From: Methylocystaceae bacterium
GTDB taxonomy: Bacteria; Pseudomonadota; Alphaproteobacteria; Rhizobiales; Beijerinckiaceae
Direction of reading: 5' to 3'
Assembly: GCA_003152255.1 (NCBI GenBank)
Contig: PLZT01000035.1
Location: 1-6,144 of the forward strand
Length of the DNA: 6,144 nt
The first letter of the stretch is position 1; each line of letters opens with the position of its first letter. Shown here one piece after another: positions 1-5,341 of this stretch. A program made the translations under genes and the position numbers. Under the pieces are notes generated by a model. That model was given only the letters and a program-made list of their open reading frames with translations. It had not been told where the DNA came from and searched no databases.

Positions 1-152
1 GAAATGAGCGTCCCTACCGGGAATAACACGCGGAAACGCCTGTGATATATGGTGAAATCGAGCTTTTTCACCCTTGCGCGCGCGAAAGAATTGAGCCGCA
101 CAACCGCGTACTTTCCGTCGGTATCCTTCTCTCTTTCGACCCGAGGGCGCAT
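1..152 (-). CDS. Unrecognised protein, 5' part only (runs off the left edge)
   Basis: Reading the minus strand from an ATG at 152-150, the frame stays open for 50 codons to the window edge. The product begins MRPRVEREKDTDGKY and continues with a basic, mixed hydrophobic stretch (VRLNSFARARVKKLDF, then an FRVLFPVG segment). Third codon positions are mostly G or C, as in the neighbouring DUF2252 gene. The in-frame stop at 188-186 leaves this ATG as the only reasonable start, but I see no good Shine-Dalgarno before it. It would lie 75 bases downstream of the DUF2252 stop on the same strand, so the two could be co-transcribed. I do not recognise the family. It could be a chance open frame, since only the N-terminus is visible. 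Confidence 0.35.
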   Translation of the reverse strand, partial: MRPRVEREKDTDGKYAVVRLNSFARARVKKLDFTIYHRRFRVLFPVGTLI

Positions 153-227
153 TTGACGTGAGGGGGCTTCGACCCGCCCAGCGTCTTACAGGACAGCCAG
201 CGCCATTGTCGCGTTCCAAAGTAGGCG

Positions 228-1445
228 CTAGTATGCTGCACGTTGCGCCAATGCGTATCGGCGGCAATGCTCAAGGTAGGCTTTTTCGTGCACCCCGAGC
301 AATTCGACGACCGCTTTCCAAAGCCAGGTCGGCGCGTCAAGGTCGTGCGGGCGATTGCGTTCGAGTTCCGCCAGCCATAGTTTTCTCGTCTCCATATTCA
401 TCTGTCGGCTGTGCGCTTTGCCAACTGCGGCAGCAAGATAGCTCGCGACCCTTGTTGCTTCGTAGGCGGTCAGTTGATCGATTTCGAGCTTGAGGTCTTG
501 TGGAAGAAGTTCGCGCACAAAGATCGGTCTCCCCAGCATCTTTACTGCGAGCATGCGTTTGCCGAGATTTGGCGAAAGATGTCTTGCCCCCTCGACGACC
601 CGCTCCGCAGGATCGTGCGGCATTTCGGCCAGTTTGTCGCGCGGAGCCGCAGGAGCGATCGCCTCCTTGAAGTCCATGAGGCAATATTGATTTGCGGAAT
701 TCTTGCCGTCAACCGACATAAGCACCGCATACCGCAGCAAACCGAGCGAGCCGCATCCCTTCATCCAGTAAGCCGCGTCAATCTGCCTGACTTTGGCGTG
801 GTCTTCACGCGAACGCAGCATTGTTGCAAGGCTCTTGATCTCATCGCTTTCAGTGAGGCGTGCAATCTCGGCTCGCTCATTTTCTGAAAGAGGCCAAAAG
901 CGCTGCCCTAACGGAATATTCGGCTTCGGCCCCTTGATTCGCTCCTCGGCGAGGGTTTTCCAGCTCGACGCGGCAGACTGGCGAAAGGCGAGACGAATGG
1001 TTTGCGGAGTTTTGACGTCGCTCAGCTCATCGAAGTCGAGCGCGAACGACTTAGCATAGCCCTCCATCATCGCTTCGAGAATCAATGCAGTTGTGACTCC
1101 GGGGAGGTTCGAGCCGCGCGCCGCCGACGCGAGCGAAAGCGCGAGCCGCAAGAGGTCGTGCGCGGGATTGCCGATGACCGTGTGATCGAGGTCTCTGATC
1201 TGGATGTCGATTGCGCCAGTTGGATTTGCGACTGGACCGAGATTTCCGACATGGCAGTCGCCGCAAATCCACACGGCCGGACCGTCCGGAATGGCTCCTG
1301 CTTTGATGTCACTCAACCATTCGTAGAATCTAAGCGTCGAACCCCGCACATAGCGATGCGCTGACTGAGCCATCTTCAGATTACGGGTCTTTTCGAGCAG
1401 CGGCGACCGATGCTCCGGGTGCGGAAGATCGCATACTTTTGCCAT
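228..1445 (-). CDS. DUF2252 family protein
   Basis: Complete 405-residue protein, close to the usual size for DUF2252. Motifs seen in order: KM with RYVRG (residues 24-35), GDCHVGNLGP (62-71), then IRDLDHTVIGNP followed by AHDLLRLALSLA (83-106). These match the family's GDxHxxN, DFD-like and DLxRLxxS signatures. The GDxHxxN and D-x-D motifs recall the catalytic loop of aminoglycoside-phosphotransferase-like kinases, so a cytoplasmic phosphotransferase-like role is possible, but no substrate is established for the family as far as I know. The ATG at 1445-1443 has a GAGGG Shine-Dalgarno (1454-1450) four bases upstream. There is no signal peptide or membrane segment. Codon use is GC-rich, as expected of resident DNA. 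Family call firm; function unknown. Confidence 0.88.
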   Translation of the reverse strand: MAKVCDLPHPEHRSPLLEKTRNLKMAQSAHRYVRGSTLRFYEWLSDIKAGAIPDGPAVWICGDCHVGNLGPVANPTGAIDIQIRDLDHTVIGNPAHDLLRLALSLASAARGSNLPGVTTALILEAMMEGYAKSFALDFDELSDVKTPQTIRLAFRQSAASSWKTLAEERIKGPKPNIPLGQRFWPLSENERAEIARLTESDEIKSLATMLRSREDHAKVRQIDAAYWMKGCGSLGLLRYAVLMSVDGKNSANQYCLMDFKEAIAPAAPRDKLAEMPHDPAERVVEGARHLSPNLGKRMLAVKMLGRPIFVRELLPQDLKLEIDQLTAYEATRVASYLAAAVGKAHSRQMNMETRKLWLAELERNRPHDLDAPTWLWKAVVELLGVHEKAYLEHCRRYALAQRAAY

Positions 1446-1492
1446 TCAACCCTCAACGGGACTTACGTGGGCCTTCGGAGTCGATATCTAAC

Positions 1493-1521
1493 GATATACG
1501 ACCGGTCCGGTTGATTACCAA
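1493..1521 (-). promoter_or_regulatory. Candidate sigma-70-type promoter of the DUF2252 gene with an operator-like dyad
   Basis: On the minus strand a TTGGTA (1521-1516) is followed after exactly 17 bases by TATATC (1498-1493), each matching four of six bases of the sigma-70 consensus. It ends 47 bases before the DUF2252 start. The spacer contains the dyad ACCGG-T-CCGGT (1501-1511), and the -10 lies inside an imperfect inverted repeat (1480-1502, GTCGATATC against GATATACGAC). A repressor binding either dyad would cover the promoter. Prediction by eye only. Confidence 0.35.
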
Positions 1522-1598
1522 TGAGCCGCCAAGCTGAGTAGCAAATGCGCGCGTAAGCCCCACACCGAACGATGTAGCCTCTGAATCAGCTTTTTCGC

Positions 1599-1625
1599 TC
1601 CCGTGTCGGGAATTCCTGCACGGGA
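1599..1625 (+). promoter_or_regulatory. Stem-loop directly before the Shine-Dalgarno of the 51-residue ORF
   Basis: TCCCGTG (1599-1605) and CACGGGA (1619-1625) form a perfect 7-bp stem with a 13-base loop. The stem ends one base before the GAGG (1627-1630) that serves the ATG at 1638. No run of T follows on either strand, so it does not look like an intrinsic terminator. It could be an RNA hairpin affecting translation or a protein-binding dyad. Confidence 0.35.
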
Positions 1626-1637
1626 CGAGGACAAACC

Positions 1638-1793
1638 ATGTTTGAATCAGGGGCGGCGGTAAGATTGGACCCAGTATTGCAGCGCGGCGGTAAGCTCGCC
1701 CGTGGCTCCCCCGAATTGTTCGAGGAGGAACTCGCCAAAGCGCGCATCCGGTTCGCCCACGCTCACGGGCTGAATAAGTTACTTGCGGTGTAA
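1638..1793 (+). CDS. Hypothetical 51-residue protein
   Basis: A short open frame, ATG at 1638 to TAA at 1791-1793, with a GAGG (1627-1630) seven bases upstream. The product begins MFESGAAVRLDPVLQ. Its second half looks like an amphipathic helix (PELFEEELAKARIRFAHAHG), acidic at first and basic later, ending LNKLLAV. Third positions are rich in G and C, as expected for a real gene in this genome. No family is recognised. It could be a small regulator or the remnant of a longer gene. It sits alone between the divergent DUF2252 gene and the recombinase region, with a stem-loop just upstream. Confidence 0.4.
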   Translation: MFESGAAVRLDPVLQRGGKLARGSPELFEEELAKARIRFAHAHGLNKLLAV

Positions 1794-2037
1794 AAACATT
1801 TGTCCCCTCCGGCGGTTGCGGGAAGCGCAGTCGCGCAAGGGTACGAACGCTTTTACGGTGACGGGTTCCGGTCCTCTCTTAAATTGCCGTCGTGACTTGC
1901 TTAGGCGTTACCGCTGCGGTAATCAGCGGTCGCATCAAACGGCGACGCGCAGCCCTCTGTCGCCCGCCCGCAGTTCCTCCTGCAGCCGGCATTGCGCCCA
2001 CTGTGCAAATCTCAAGATTATTGCTCATCGGGATTCA
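1794..2037. other. Gene-free stretch with a small dyad
   Basis: I find no convincing gene here; an open frame at 1783-2061 has no ribosome binding site and an unnatural, Arg/Ser/Cys-rich product. The clearest structure is at 1908-1930, where TTACCGC-T-GCGGTAA overlaps ACCGCTG (1910-1916) and CAGCGGT (1924-1930), giving two mutually exclusive 7-bp stems. A TCAAGATTATTGC at 2012-2024 recurs at 4135-4147. Confidence 0.4.
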
Positions 2038-2065
2038 CCTCTCAAATACGTAGGTTTTTGAGAGG
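2038..2065. repeat. Candidate crossover site of the serine recombinase (hix/res site I-like)
   Basis: Two 12-bp arms, CTCTCAAATACG (2039-2050) and GGTTTTTGAGAG (2053-2064), flank a TA core (2051-2052). The dyad extends one more base pair outward (C2038, G2065). This is the architecture of serine-invertase sites such as hix (12 + 2 + 12), and the arm resembles the known hix arm TTATCAAAAACC with a different outer end. It lies 116 bases before the recombinase start, in the position a crossover site takes in Tn3-type res regions. Recombination itself is inferred. Confidence 0.6.
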
Positions 2066-2109
2066 AGTGGTCGGGACGGAAGAATCAACCTCGAAAATGG
2101 CTTAAACGT

Positions 2110-2173
2110 CTCTCAAAACTCATTCTTGATTTCAGCCTCTCAAAAGCTCATCGTATCGCTGAGTTTAGAGAGG
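2110..2173. promoter_or_regulatory. Accessory recombinase half-sites overlapping the recombinase leader
   Basis: Three more copies of the arm occur: CTCTCAAAACTC (2110-2121, plus), CTCTCAAAAGCT (2137-2148, plus), and CTCTCTAAACTC on the minus strand (2172-2161). The last two face each other across a 36-bp span, near the size of resolvase subsite II in Tn3-type res regions; the first has no clear partner. The last arm overlaps the AGAGAGG Shine-Dalgarno (2167-2173) of the recombinase, so binding there could repress the gene. Function inferred from position and arm similarity. Confidence 0.5.
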
Positions 2174-2180
2174 TCAGGCC

Positions 2181-2882
2181 ATGCCGAAGAAAAAGCCAAT
2201 TGCCGCCCCCGCCCCCGTGCGGAAGGGACGAGGACGCCCCGGCGCGCGCAAGAATGTGCGGGCAACTTCGTTGTCACGTCCCGACGGGGAAGCGCCGTCG
2301 AAAGGCATGTTGATCGGCTACGCGCGGGTTTCGACCATTGACCAGAATCTTGCGTTGCAGCGGGACGCGCTCACCGAGGCGGGATGCGGGAAAATTTTCA
2401 CCGAGCAATTGTCGGGCGCGGTTACGGATCGACCCGCTTTGCGCGACGCGCTGGAATTCGCACGTAGCGGCGACACGCTGATTGTATGGAAGCTCGACCG
2501 CTTGGCGCGGTCGATGAAACAGTTGATCGAAACCATCGAGAAATTGCGGGTGAGAAACATCGGGTTTCGCAGCCTCACCGAAGCCCTCGACACGACGACC
2601 GCGCAAGGGCGGCTCGTCTTTCACATGTTCGGTGCTTTGGCGGAATTTGAGCGTAGCCTGATCCGAGAGCGCACCCAAGCGGGTCTCGCCGCCGCGCGTC
2701 GCATAGGCCGCACGGGAGGCCGTCCGCCGAAATTGACGGACGACGACATCGAAGCCGCGAAGGCGATGCTCACCAATCCCGACATTGGCGTGACTCAGAT
2801 CGCGCATCGCCTTGGCGTCTCTCCCGCCACGCTGTATCGTTACATTCCCGCCGCGCGGACGGCAAACTCGCAAGACGGTTGA
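2181..2882 (+). CDS. Small serine recombinase (resolvase/invertase) with a basic N-terminal extension
   Basis: A 233-residue site-specific recombinase of the Hin/Gin/Tn3-resolvase family. The catalytic domain starts at LIGYARVST (44-52), with nucleophile Ser51, then KLDRLARS (104-111) carrying the active-site arginines, and AEFER (154-158) leading into the long dimer helix. GGRP (179-182) is the usual minor-groove arm before the helix-turn-helix (about 187-223). Enzymes of this family cut both strands through a 5'-phosphoserine link and exchange ends by rotation. The ATG at 2181 follows AGAGAGG (2167-2173) by seven bases. Residues 1-42 are unusual for the family and contain GRGRP, an AT-hook-like core; an internal Met43 would give the canonical start but has poor spacing to any Shine-Dalgarno. 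Likely sites lie at 2038-2065, 2110-2173 and 2930-2955. Confidence 0.93.
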   Translation: MPKKKPIAAPAPVRKGRGRPGARKNVRATSLSRPDGEAPSKGMLIGYARVSTIDQNLALQRDALTEAGCGKIFTEQLSGAVTDRPALRDALEFARSGDTLIVWKLDRLARSMKQLIETIEKLRVRNIGFRSLTEALDTTTAQGRLVFHMFGALAEFERSLIRERTQAGLAAARRIGRTGGRPPKLTDDDIEAAKAMLTNPDIGVTQIAHRLGVSPATLYRYIPAARTANSQDG

Positions 2883-2929
2883 GATAACAAAAAAAACCCA
2901 CGCTCGACGACGAAGGCCTTTTTGGGATC

Positions 2930-2955
2930 GTCTCAAAAACGTTCATTTTTTAGGT
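2930..2955. repeat. Second, degenerate recombinase site downstream of the recombinase gene
   Basis: GTCTCAAAAACG (2930-2941) matches the first arm of the 2039-2064 dyad at 10 of 12 positions. After a TT core, the other arm CATTTTTTAGGT (2944-2955) matches at only about 7 of 12. It lies in the 110-base gap between the recombinase stop and the NTPase-nuclease ATG, 37 bases before that ATG. It could be a second crossover site or an operator for the downstream gene. The core differs from the first site (TT against TA), which would hinder recombination between the two. Confidence 0.4.
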
Positions 2956-2992
2956 CCCGTCCCTCTTCCGACCAACGATCACGAGCGAAGTC

Positions 2993-4117
2993 ATGATTCC
3001 GCAGTTTGATTCGAACAAAGAACATAAATCCGATTTCCTTCATGAACATGAACTGAAAAAACTGAACAAATTAATCGTTGAAAGAGGTAAACATCTTGTC
3101 GGCATCAATGGCGGTCCTGGAATGGGCAAAACAATATTAGCGCATAAATTTATACATGAACTATCTGAATATTTTGATGGCGGCATATCATGCGTATCTA
3201 CGCACAGTTTGCCAATTTCGAGTGAAAACCTAGTTTTTGATAAAAAGCGCAATCATCTTCTTGTAATAGATGAGGTCTATGATTCTGCCGAAATTTTACT
3301 GTCAGAAAGAATATTGCCAGAAACGGTAGTCGATGAAGTGTATCGTTGCAAGACGCTACACACTATAGTGATATCTCGCAAACGAGTGGAATGGATTCCT
3401 ATAGATGCGACTATACATGTAAATGAGCTTTCAAAGGTAGATGCAGTTGAATTTATAAAGAATATAGTTGGAAACAAATATGAATATATATCGGATAGCG
3501 CCATTGATATGATTAATGGCAGCCCATTGGTTGCAAACCTGTTAGGAGCTATGGCTGTTGAAAAAGGAATATCTGTTGATGAATTATTGAGTAAAATTCT
3601 CCCGTTTGAGCTGTCTGGTCTAGTTGATACATTAGGCCGTCCTTTGCGTTTATCAGGACGACTATCAAAGGTGATTGTCGCAGATGCTCGTGCGGCTAAC
3701 GAAGAGTTGTTGCGAATAATCAGTAAAGATCGTAATTATATTTATAGTATATCTCCAAGAAGGTTTGAAGAGCTAGCGGCTGATGTTTTTGAGAGGCTCG
3801 GTTATACAGTAGAGATTACGCCGCCTTCAAAGGATGGCGGCAAGGATTTGTATGTCGCGCGGAAAAGTGAACTTGGCTCCTTGTTGTTCTATGTCGAGTG
3901 CAAGCGGTATGCGCCAGATCGGCCAGTCGGCGTTGGGCTCGTTCGGTCACTTTATGGAGTCGTGGAAGCGGGCAAGGCGACGGCGGGTTTGATGCTCACA
4001 ACCTCTCACTTTACAAAGGGAGCGCATGAATTTCAGCGGCACGTTGAGCGGCGATTGACGTTGAGTGACTACACCGATTTTCAGTCATGGTTGAGGTGCG
4101 CAGGCTTTGTCGAATAA
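2993..4117 (+). CDS. STAND/NB-ARC-like NTPase with C-terminal Mrr-type nuclease domain
   Basis: A 374-residue protein. The N-terminal NTPase has FLHEHELKKL (15-24, similar to the FxGRExEL lead-in of STAND proteins), Walker A GGPGMGKT (40-47), Walker B LLVIDE (89-94), a sensor-like TIVISRKR (124-131) and a GxP-like NGSPLV (175-180). A linker (about 205-250) leads to an Mrr-type nuclease: RRFEELAADVFERLGY (256-271), DGGKD (281-285) and VECKRY (301-306), giving the D285, E302 and K304 set, then LTTSHFT (335-341). No TPR, WD40 or other sensor repeats are visible. Families of this kind often act in defence, with NTP-driven activation of a nuclease; that is inference here. The start has only a weak GAGCGAAG upstream. 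By hand count, 3121-3180 is about 28% GC and 3901-3960 about 60%, suggesting imported or chimeric DNA. Confidence 0.85.
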   Translation: MIPQFDSNKEHKSDFLHEHELKKLNKLIVERGKHLVGINGGPGMGKTILAHKFIHELSEYFDGGISCVSTHSLPISSENLVFDKKRNHLLVIDEVYDSAEILLSERILPETVVDEVYRCKTLHTIVISRKRVEWIPIDATIHVNELSKVDAVEFIKNIVGNKYEYISDSAIDMINGSPLVANLLGAMAVEKGISVDELLSKILPFELSGLVDTLGRPLRLSGRLSKVIVADARAANEELLRIISKDRNYIYSISPRRFEELAADVFERLGYTVEITPPSKDGGKDLYVARKSELGSLLFYVECKRYAPDRPVGVGLVRSLYGVVEAGKATAGLMLTTSHFTKGAHEFQRHVERRLTLSDYTDFQSWLRCAGFVE

Positions 4118-4134
4118 TTCTATGCGAGGCAACA

Positions 4135-4147
4135 TCAAGATTATTGC
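4135..4147. repeat. 13-bp direct repeat, second copy
   Basis: TCAAGATTATTGC here is identical to 2012-2024, and both copies have a similar GCAA-containing sequence just upstream. The two copies bracket the recombinase and NTPase-nuclease genes. A 13-bp match somewhere in a window of this size is not very improbable by chance, so this is only a candidate boundary mark. Confidence 0.3.
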
Positions 4148-4190
4148 ACAAAAAACCAGCCCCTTGATTTAAAACCCCTTTTCTTGTGCA
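4145..4190. promoter_or_regulatory. Inverted repeat upstream of the decayed second recombinase
   Basis: TGCACAA (4145-4151) and TTGTGCA (4184-4190) are exact inverted repeats, each followed inward by an A/T-rich run (AAAAACC and CCTTTT), so the arms look like a pair of recombinase half-sites. A weak TTGATT (4164-4169) could be a -35 element. The position, just before the recombinase start at 4214, suits a former res-type site or operator. Confidence 0.35.
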
Positions 4191-4213
4191 TTAATGACGT
4201 GCATAAGTAGGGC

Positions 4214-4649
4214 ATGATTTACGGCTACGCCAGAGTCTCAACCGACGGCTAGAGCGTTGACGCGCAAGTGAAGCAGTTGCGCGCCGCCGGTGCCGAGAAG
4301 ATTTTCAAGGAGACGGCCAGCGGCTCGCGCAGCGACCGCGCGCAGTTGCGCCGCGCTATCGGCCAGCTTGACAGTGGCGACGTGTTGACCGTCACGCGCC
4401 TTGATCGTCTGGTACGCTCGACGCGCGACCTCTTGAACACGCTGGCTCAACCGACAAGGGCCCGGGTTTCCGTTCCCTTGCCGACGCGTGGGCGGACACC
4501 ACGACCTCGCACGGGCGCTTGATGTTGACCGTTCTAGGTGGGCTGGCGGAGTTTGAACGCGCCTGATACGCGCTCGAACGACCGAAGGCCGCGAGCGCGC
4601 CAAGGCGAACGGCGTGAAAATGGGAAGGTTCAATCCCTTGTGGAGGTGA
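4214..4649 (+). pseudogene. Decayed serine recombinase (Tn3-type resolvase/invertase), C-terminus lost
   Basis: ATG at 4214 begins MIYGYARVSTDG, with the nucleophile serine in YARVS, but codon 13 is TAG, most simply a CAG changed by one transition. The frame then continues well (SRSDRAQLRRAI, VTRLDRLVRS). Near 4450 it shifts, and the next frame gives DKGPGFRSLADAWADTTT and GRLMLTVLGGLAEFER. At about 4561 one base is missing and the third frame gives IRARTTEGRERAKANG then VKMGR. After GGAAGG (4628) the expected GRxP arm and helix-turn-helix are absent; a TGA follows at 4647-4649. So there are three disabling lesions plus a missing DNA-binding domain. It is GC-rich and distinct from the intact recombinase at 2181-2882, probably left from another mobile element. 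Confidence 0.9.
4642..4649 (+). promoter_or_regulatory. Strong Shine-Dalgarno (GGAGGTGA)
   Basis: GGAGGTGA is an eight-base match to the ideal ribosome binding site and stands seven bases before the ATG at 4657. It is the best Shine-Dalgarno I see in the window. It overlaps the stop of the decayed recombinase frame, so translation downstream starts just where the old gene ends. Confidence 0.5.
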
Positions 4650-4656
4650 AATTTTG

Positions 4657-4767
4657 ATGGAGCCGCAGGGGCCCCACCATTCTGTCTGTATCGTTGAAGC
4701 GGGGTTGTTTCTTGATGCTATTGAACGAGGGAAGCGTTCGGTCTGGAAAATTGCCATTGTGGTATGA
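4657..4767 (+). CDS. Hypothetical 36-residue ORF, first of a coupled chain
   Basis: A short open frame, ATG to TGA, behind the strong GGAGGTGA at 4642-4649. The product begins MEPQGPHHSVCIVEAGLFL and ends with a hydrophobic KIAIVV after a basic RGKRSVW stretch. Its stop overlaps the ATG of the next short ORF by four bases (ATGA at 4764-4767), a classic coupling arrangement. No family is recognised. Supported only by the ribosome binding site and the overlap; it could be a leader peptide or a remnant. Confidence 0.35.
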   Translation: MEPQGPHHSVCIVEAGLFLDAIERGKRSVWKIAIVV

Positions 4768-4913
4768 TAGCCCTACTTATCGAGAATCTCTGGTGGGCTC
4801 TATCTAAAGGTGGGCGGCAGAGTGAACGCTGTTTTGGGGAAAAGCGACAGATGTTTGGGAGAGCCGGTTATCGGTTTAACCAACTCATCATCAGCAACGC
4901 TGTCATTTGGTGA
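4764..4913 (+). CDS. Hypothetical 49-residue ORF, coupled to neighbours
   Basis: Begins at the ATG of the ATGA overlap with the previous ORF. Its stop (4911-4913) overlaps a GTG (4910) in the frame of the next membrane protein, again by four bases. The product starts MIALLIENLWWALSK, a hydrophobic, Trp-rich segment, followed by a basic stretch (RQSERCFGEKRQMFGR) and NQLIISNAVIW. No Shine-Dalgarno of its own is visible. No family is recognised. The double overlap is suggestive, but so short a frame may be accidental. Confidence 0.3.
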   Translation: MIALLIENLWWALSKGGRQSERCFGEKRQMFGRAGYRFNQLIISNAVIW

Positions 4914-4918
4914 GTGAC

Positions 4919-5341
4919 ATGGGCATGTCCAACGATAAGAACCAGGCCGAAGCTGAAGTGTCAACTCCAGAGGATCAGCTTCGAGAGCAGGTCGTCATTG
5001 CAGAACAGCTTATCAATCGAATTATGGACGAGATGGAGGTCAGACTCCACCGAAAGCTTTTGGCAGCATTCGGTGCCACATGCCTGATAGTTGTTATAAG
5101 TTTGTGTGCTTGGTTGTTAGCTTTTTCAGAGCTCACGTTTTCTGTAAAACAGTTCGTGCCACCGTTTTTGATTCTGACGTTGTTCGGTTTCTACGTAAGT
5201 TTAACGACGTTTTATGAAACGAGCGAGCAAAACCGACGACTTGAGCGACTCTTGGAACGTTTGAAGCGTGCGCTCCGCGATGCGGAAGAAGCTCTCTATC
5301 GTGCCGACAGCGAATCACGGCAGGCCGGCTATGGCGTTTAA
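4919..5341 (+). CDS. Small two-TM membrane protein with flanking helical segments
   Basis: 140 residues from the ATG at 4919. A charged helical N-terminus (about 18-46, with EQLINRIMDEMEVRL) leads to a transmembrane helix at about 47-69 (LLAAFGATCLIVVISLCAW). A short loop follows, then a second helix at about 79-98 (FVPPFLILTLFGFYVSL). The C-terminus (100-130) is a strongly charged, likely coiled coil rich in RLERLLERLKRAL-type heptads. Both ends should face the same side, probably the cytoplasm. GGTGA (4909-4913) stands five bases before this ATG; TTG 4907, GTG 4910 and ATG 4925 are in-frame alternatives, and GTG 4910 would give a four-base overlap with the preceding ORF. The gene overlaps the next by 11 bases, so they are likely co-translated. 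The layout resembles two-TM effector proteins, but I recognise no family. Confidence 0.75.
   Translation: MGMSNDKNQAEAEVSTPEDQLREQVVIAEQLINRIMDEMEVRLHRKLLAAFGATCLIVVISLCAWLLAFSELTFSVKQFVPPFLILTLFGFYVSLTTFYETSEQNRRLERLLERLKRALRDAEEALYRADSESRQAGYGV

Noticed and set aside
1653..1694. Repeated GCGGCGGTAAG at 1653-1663 and 1684-1694
   Set aside because: The two copies fall in different reading frames of the small ORF and nothing larger is repeated, so it is probably chance in GC-rich DNA.
1783..2061. Plus-strand open frame of 92 codons
   Set aside because: GTG start without a Shine-Dalgarno, overlaps the end of a better small ORF, unnatural composition, and runs into the recombinase site.
2887..2926. 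A-run and T-run after the recombinase as a terminator
   Set aside because: The segments do not form a GC stem followed by T; AAAAAACCC and TTTTTGGG are not complementary in the required order.
2274..2936. Long minus-strand open frame opposite the recombinase (220 codons)
   Set aside because: It mirrors a clear recombinase gene in GC-rich DNA; the product is Arg-rich, has no domain and no ribosome binding site.
4238..4757. Minus-strand open frames of 121-131 codons
   Set aside because: They lie opposite the decayed recombinase, whose family match is unambiguous; the products are low-complexity Arg/Ala/Ser-rich.
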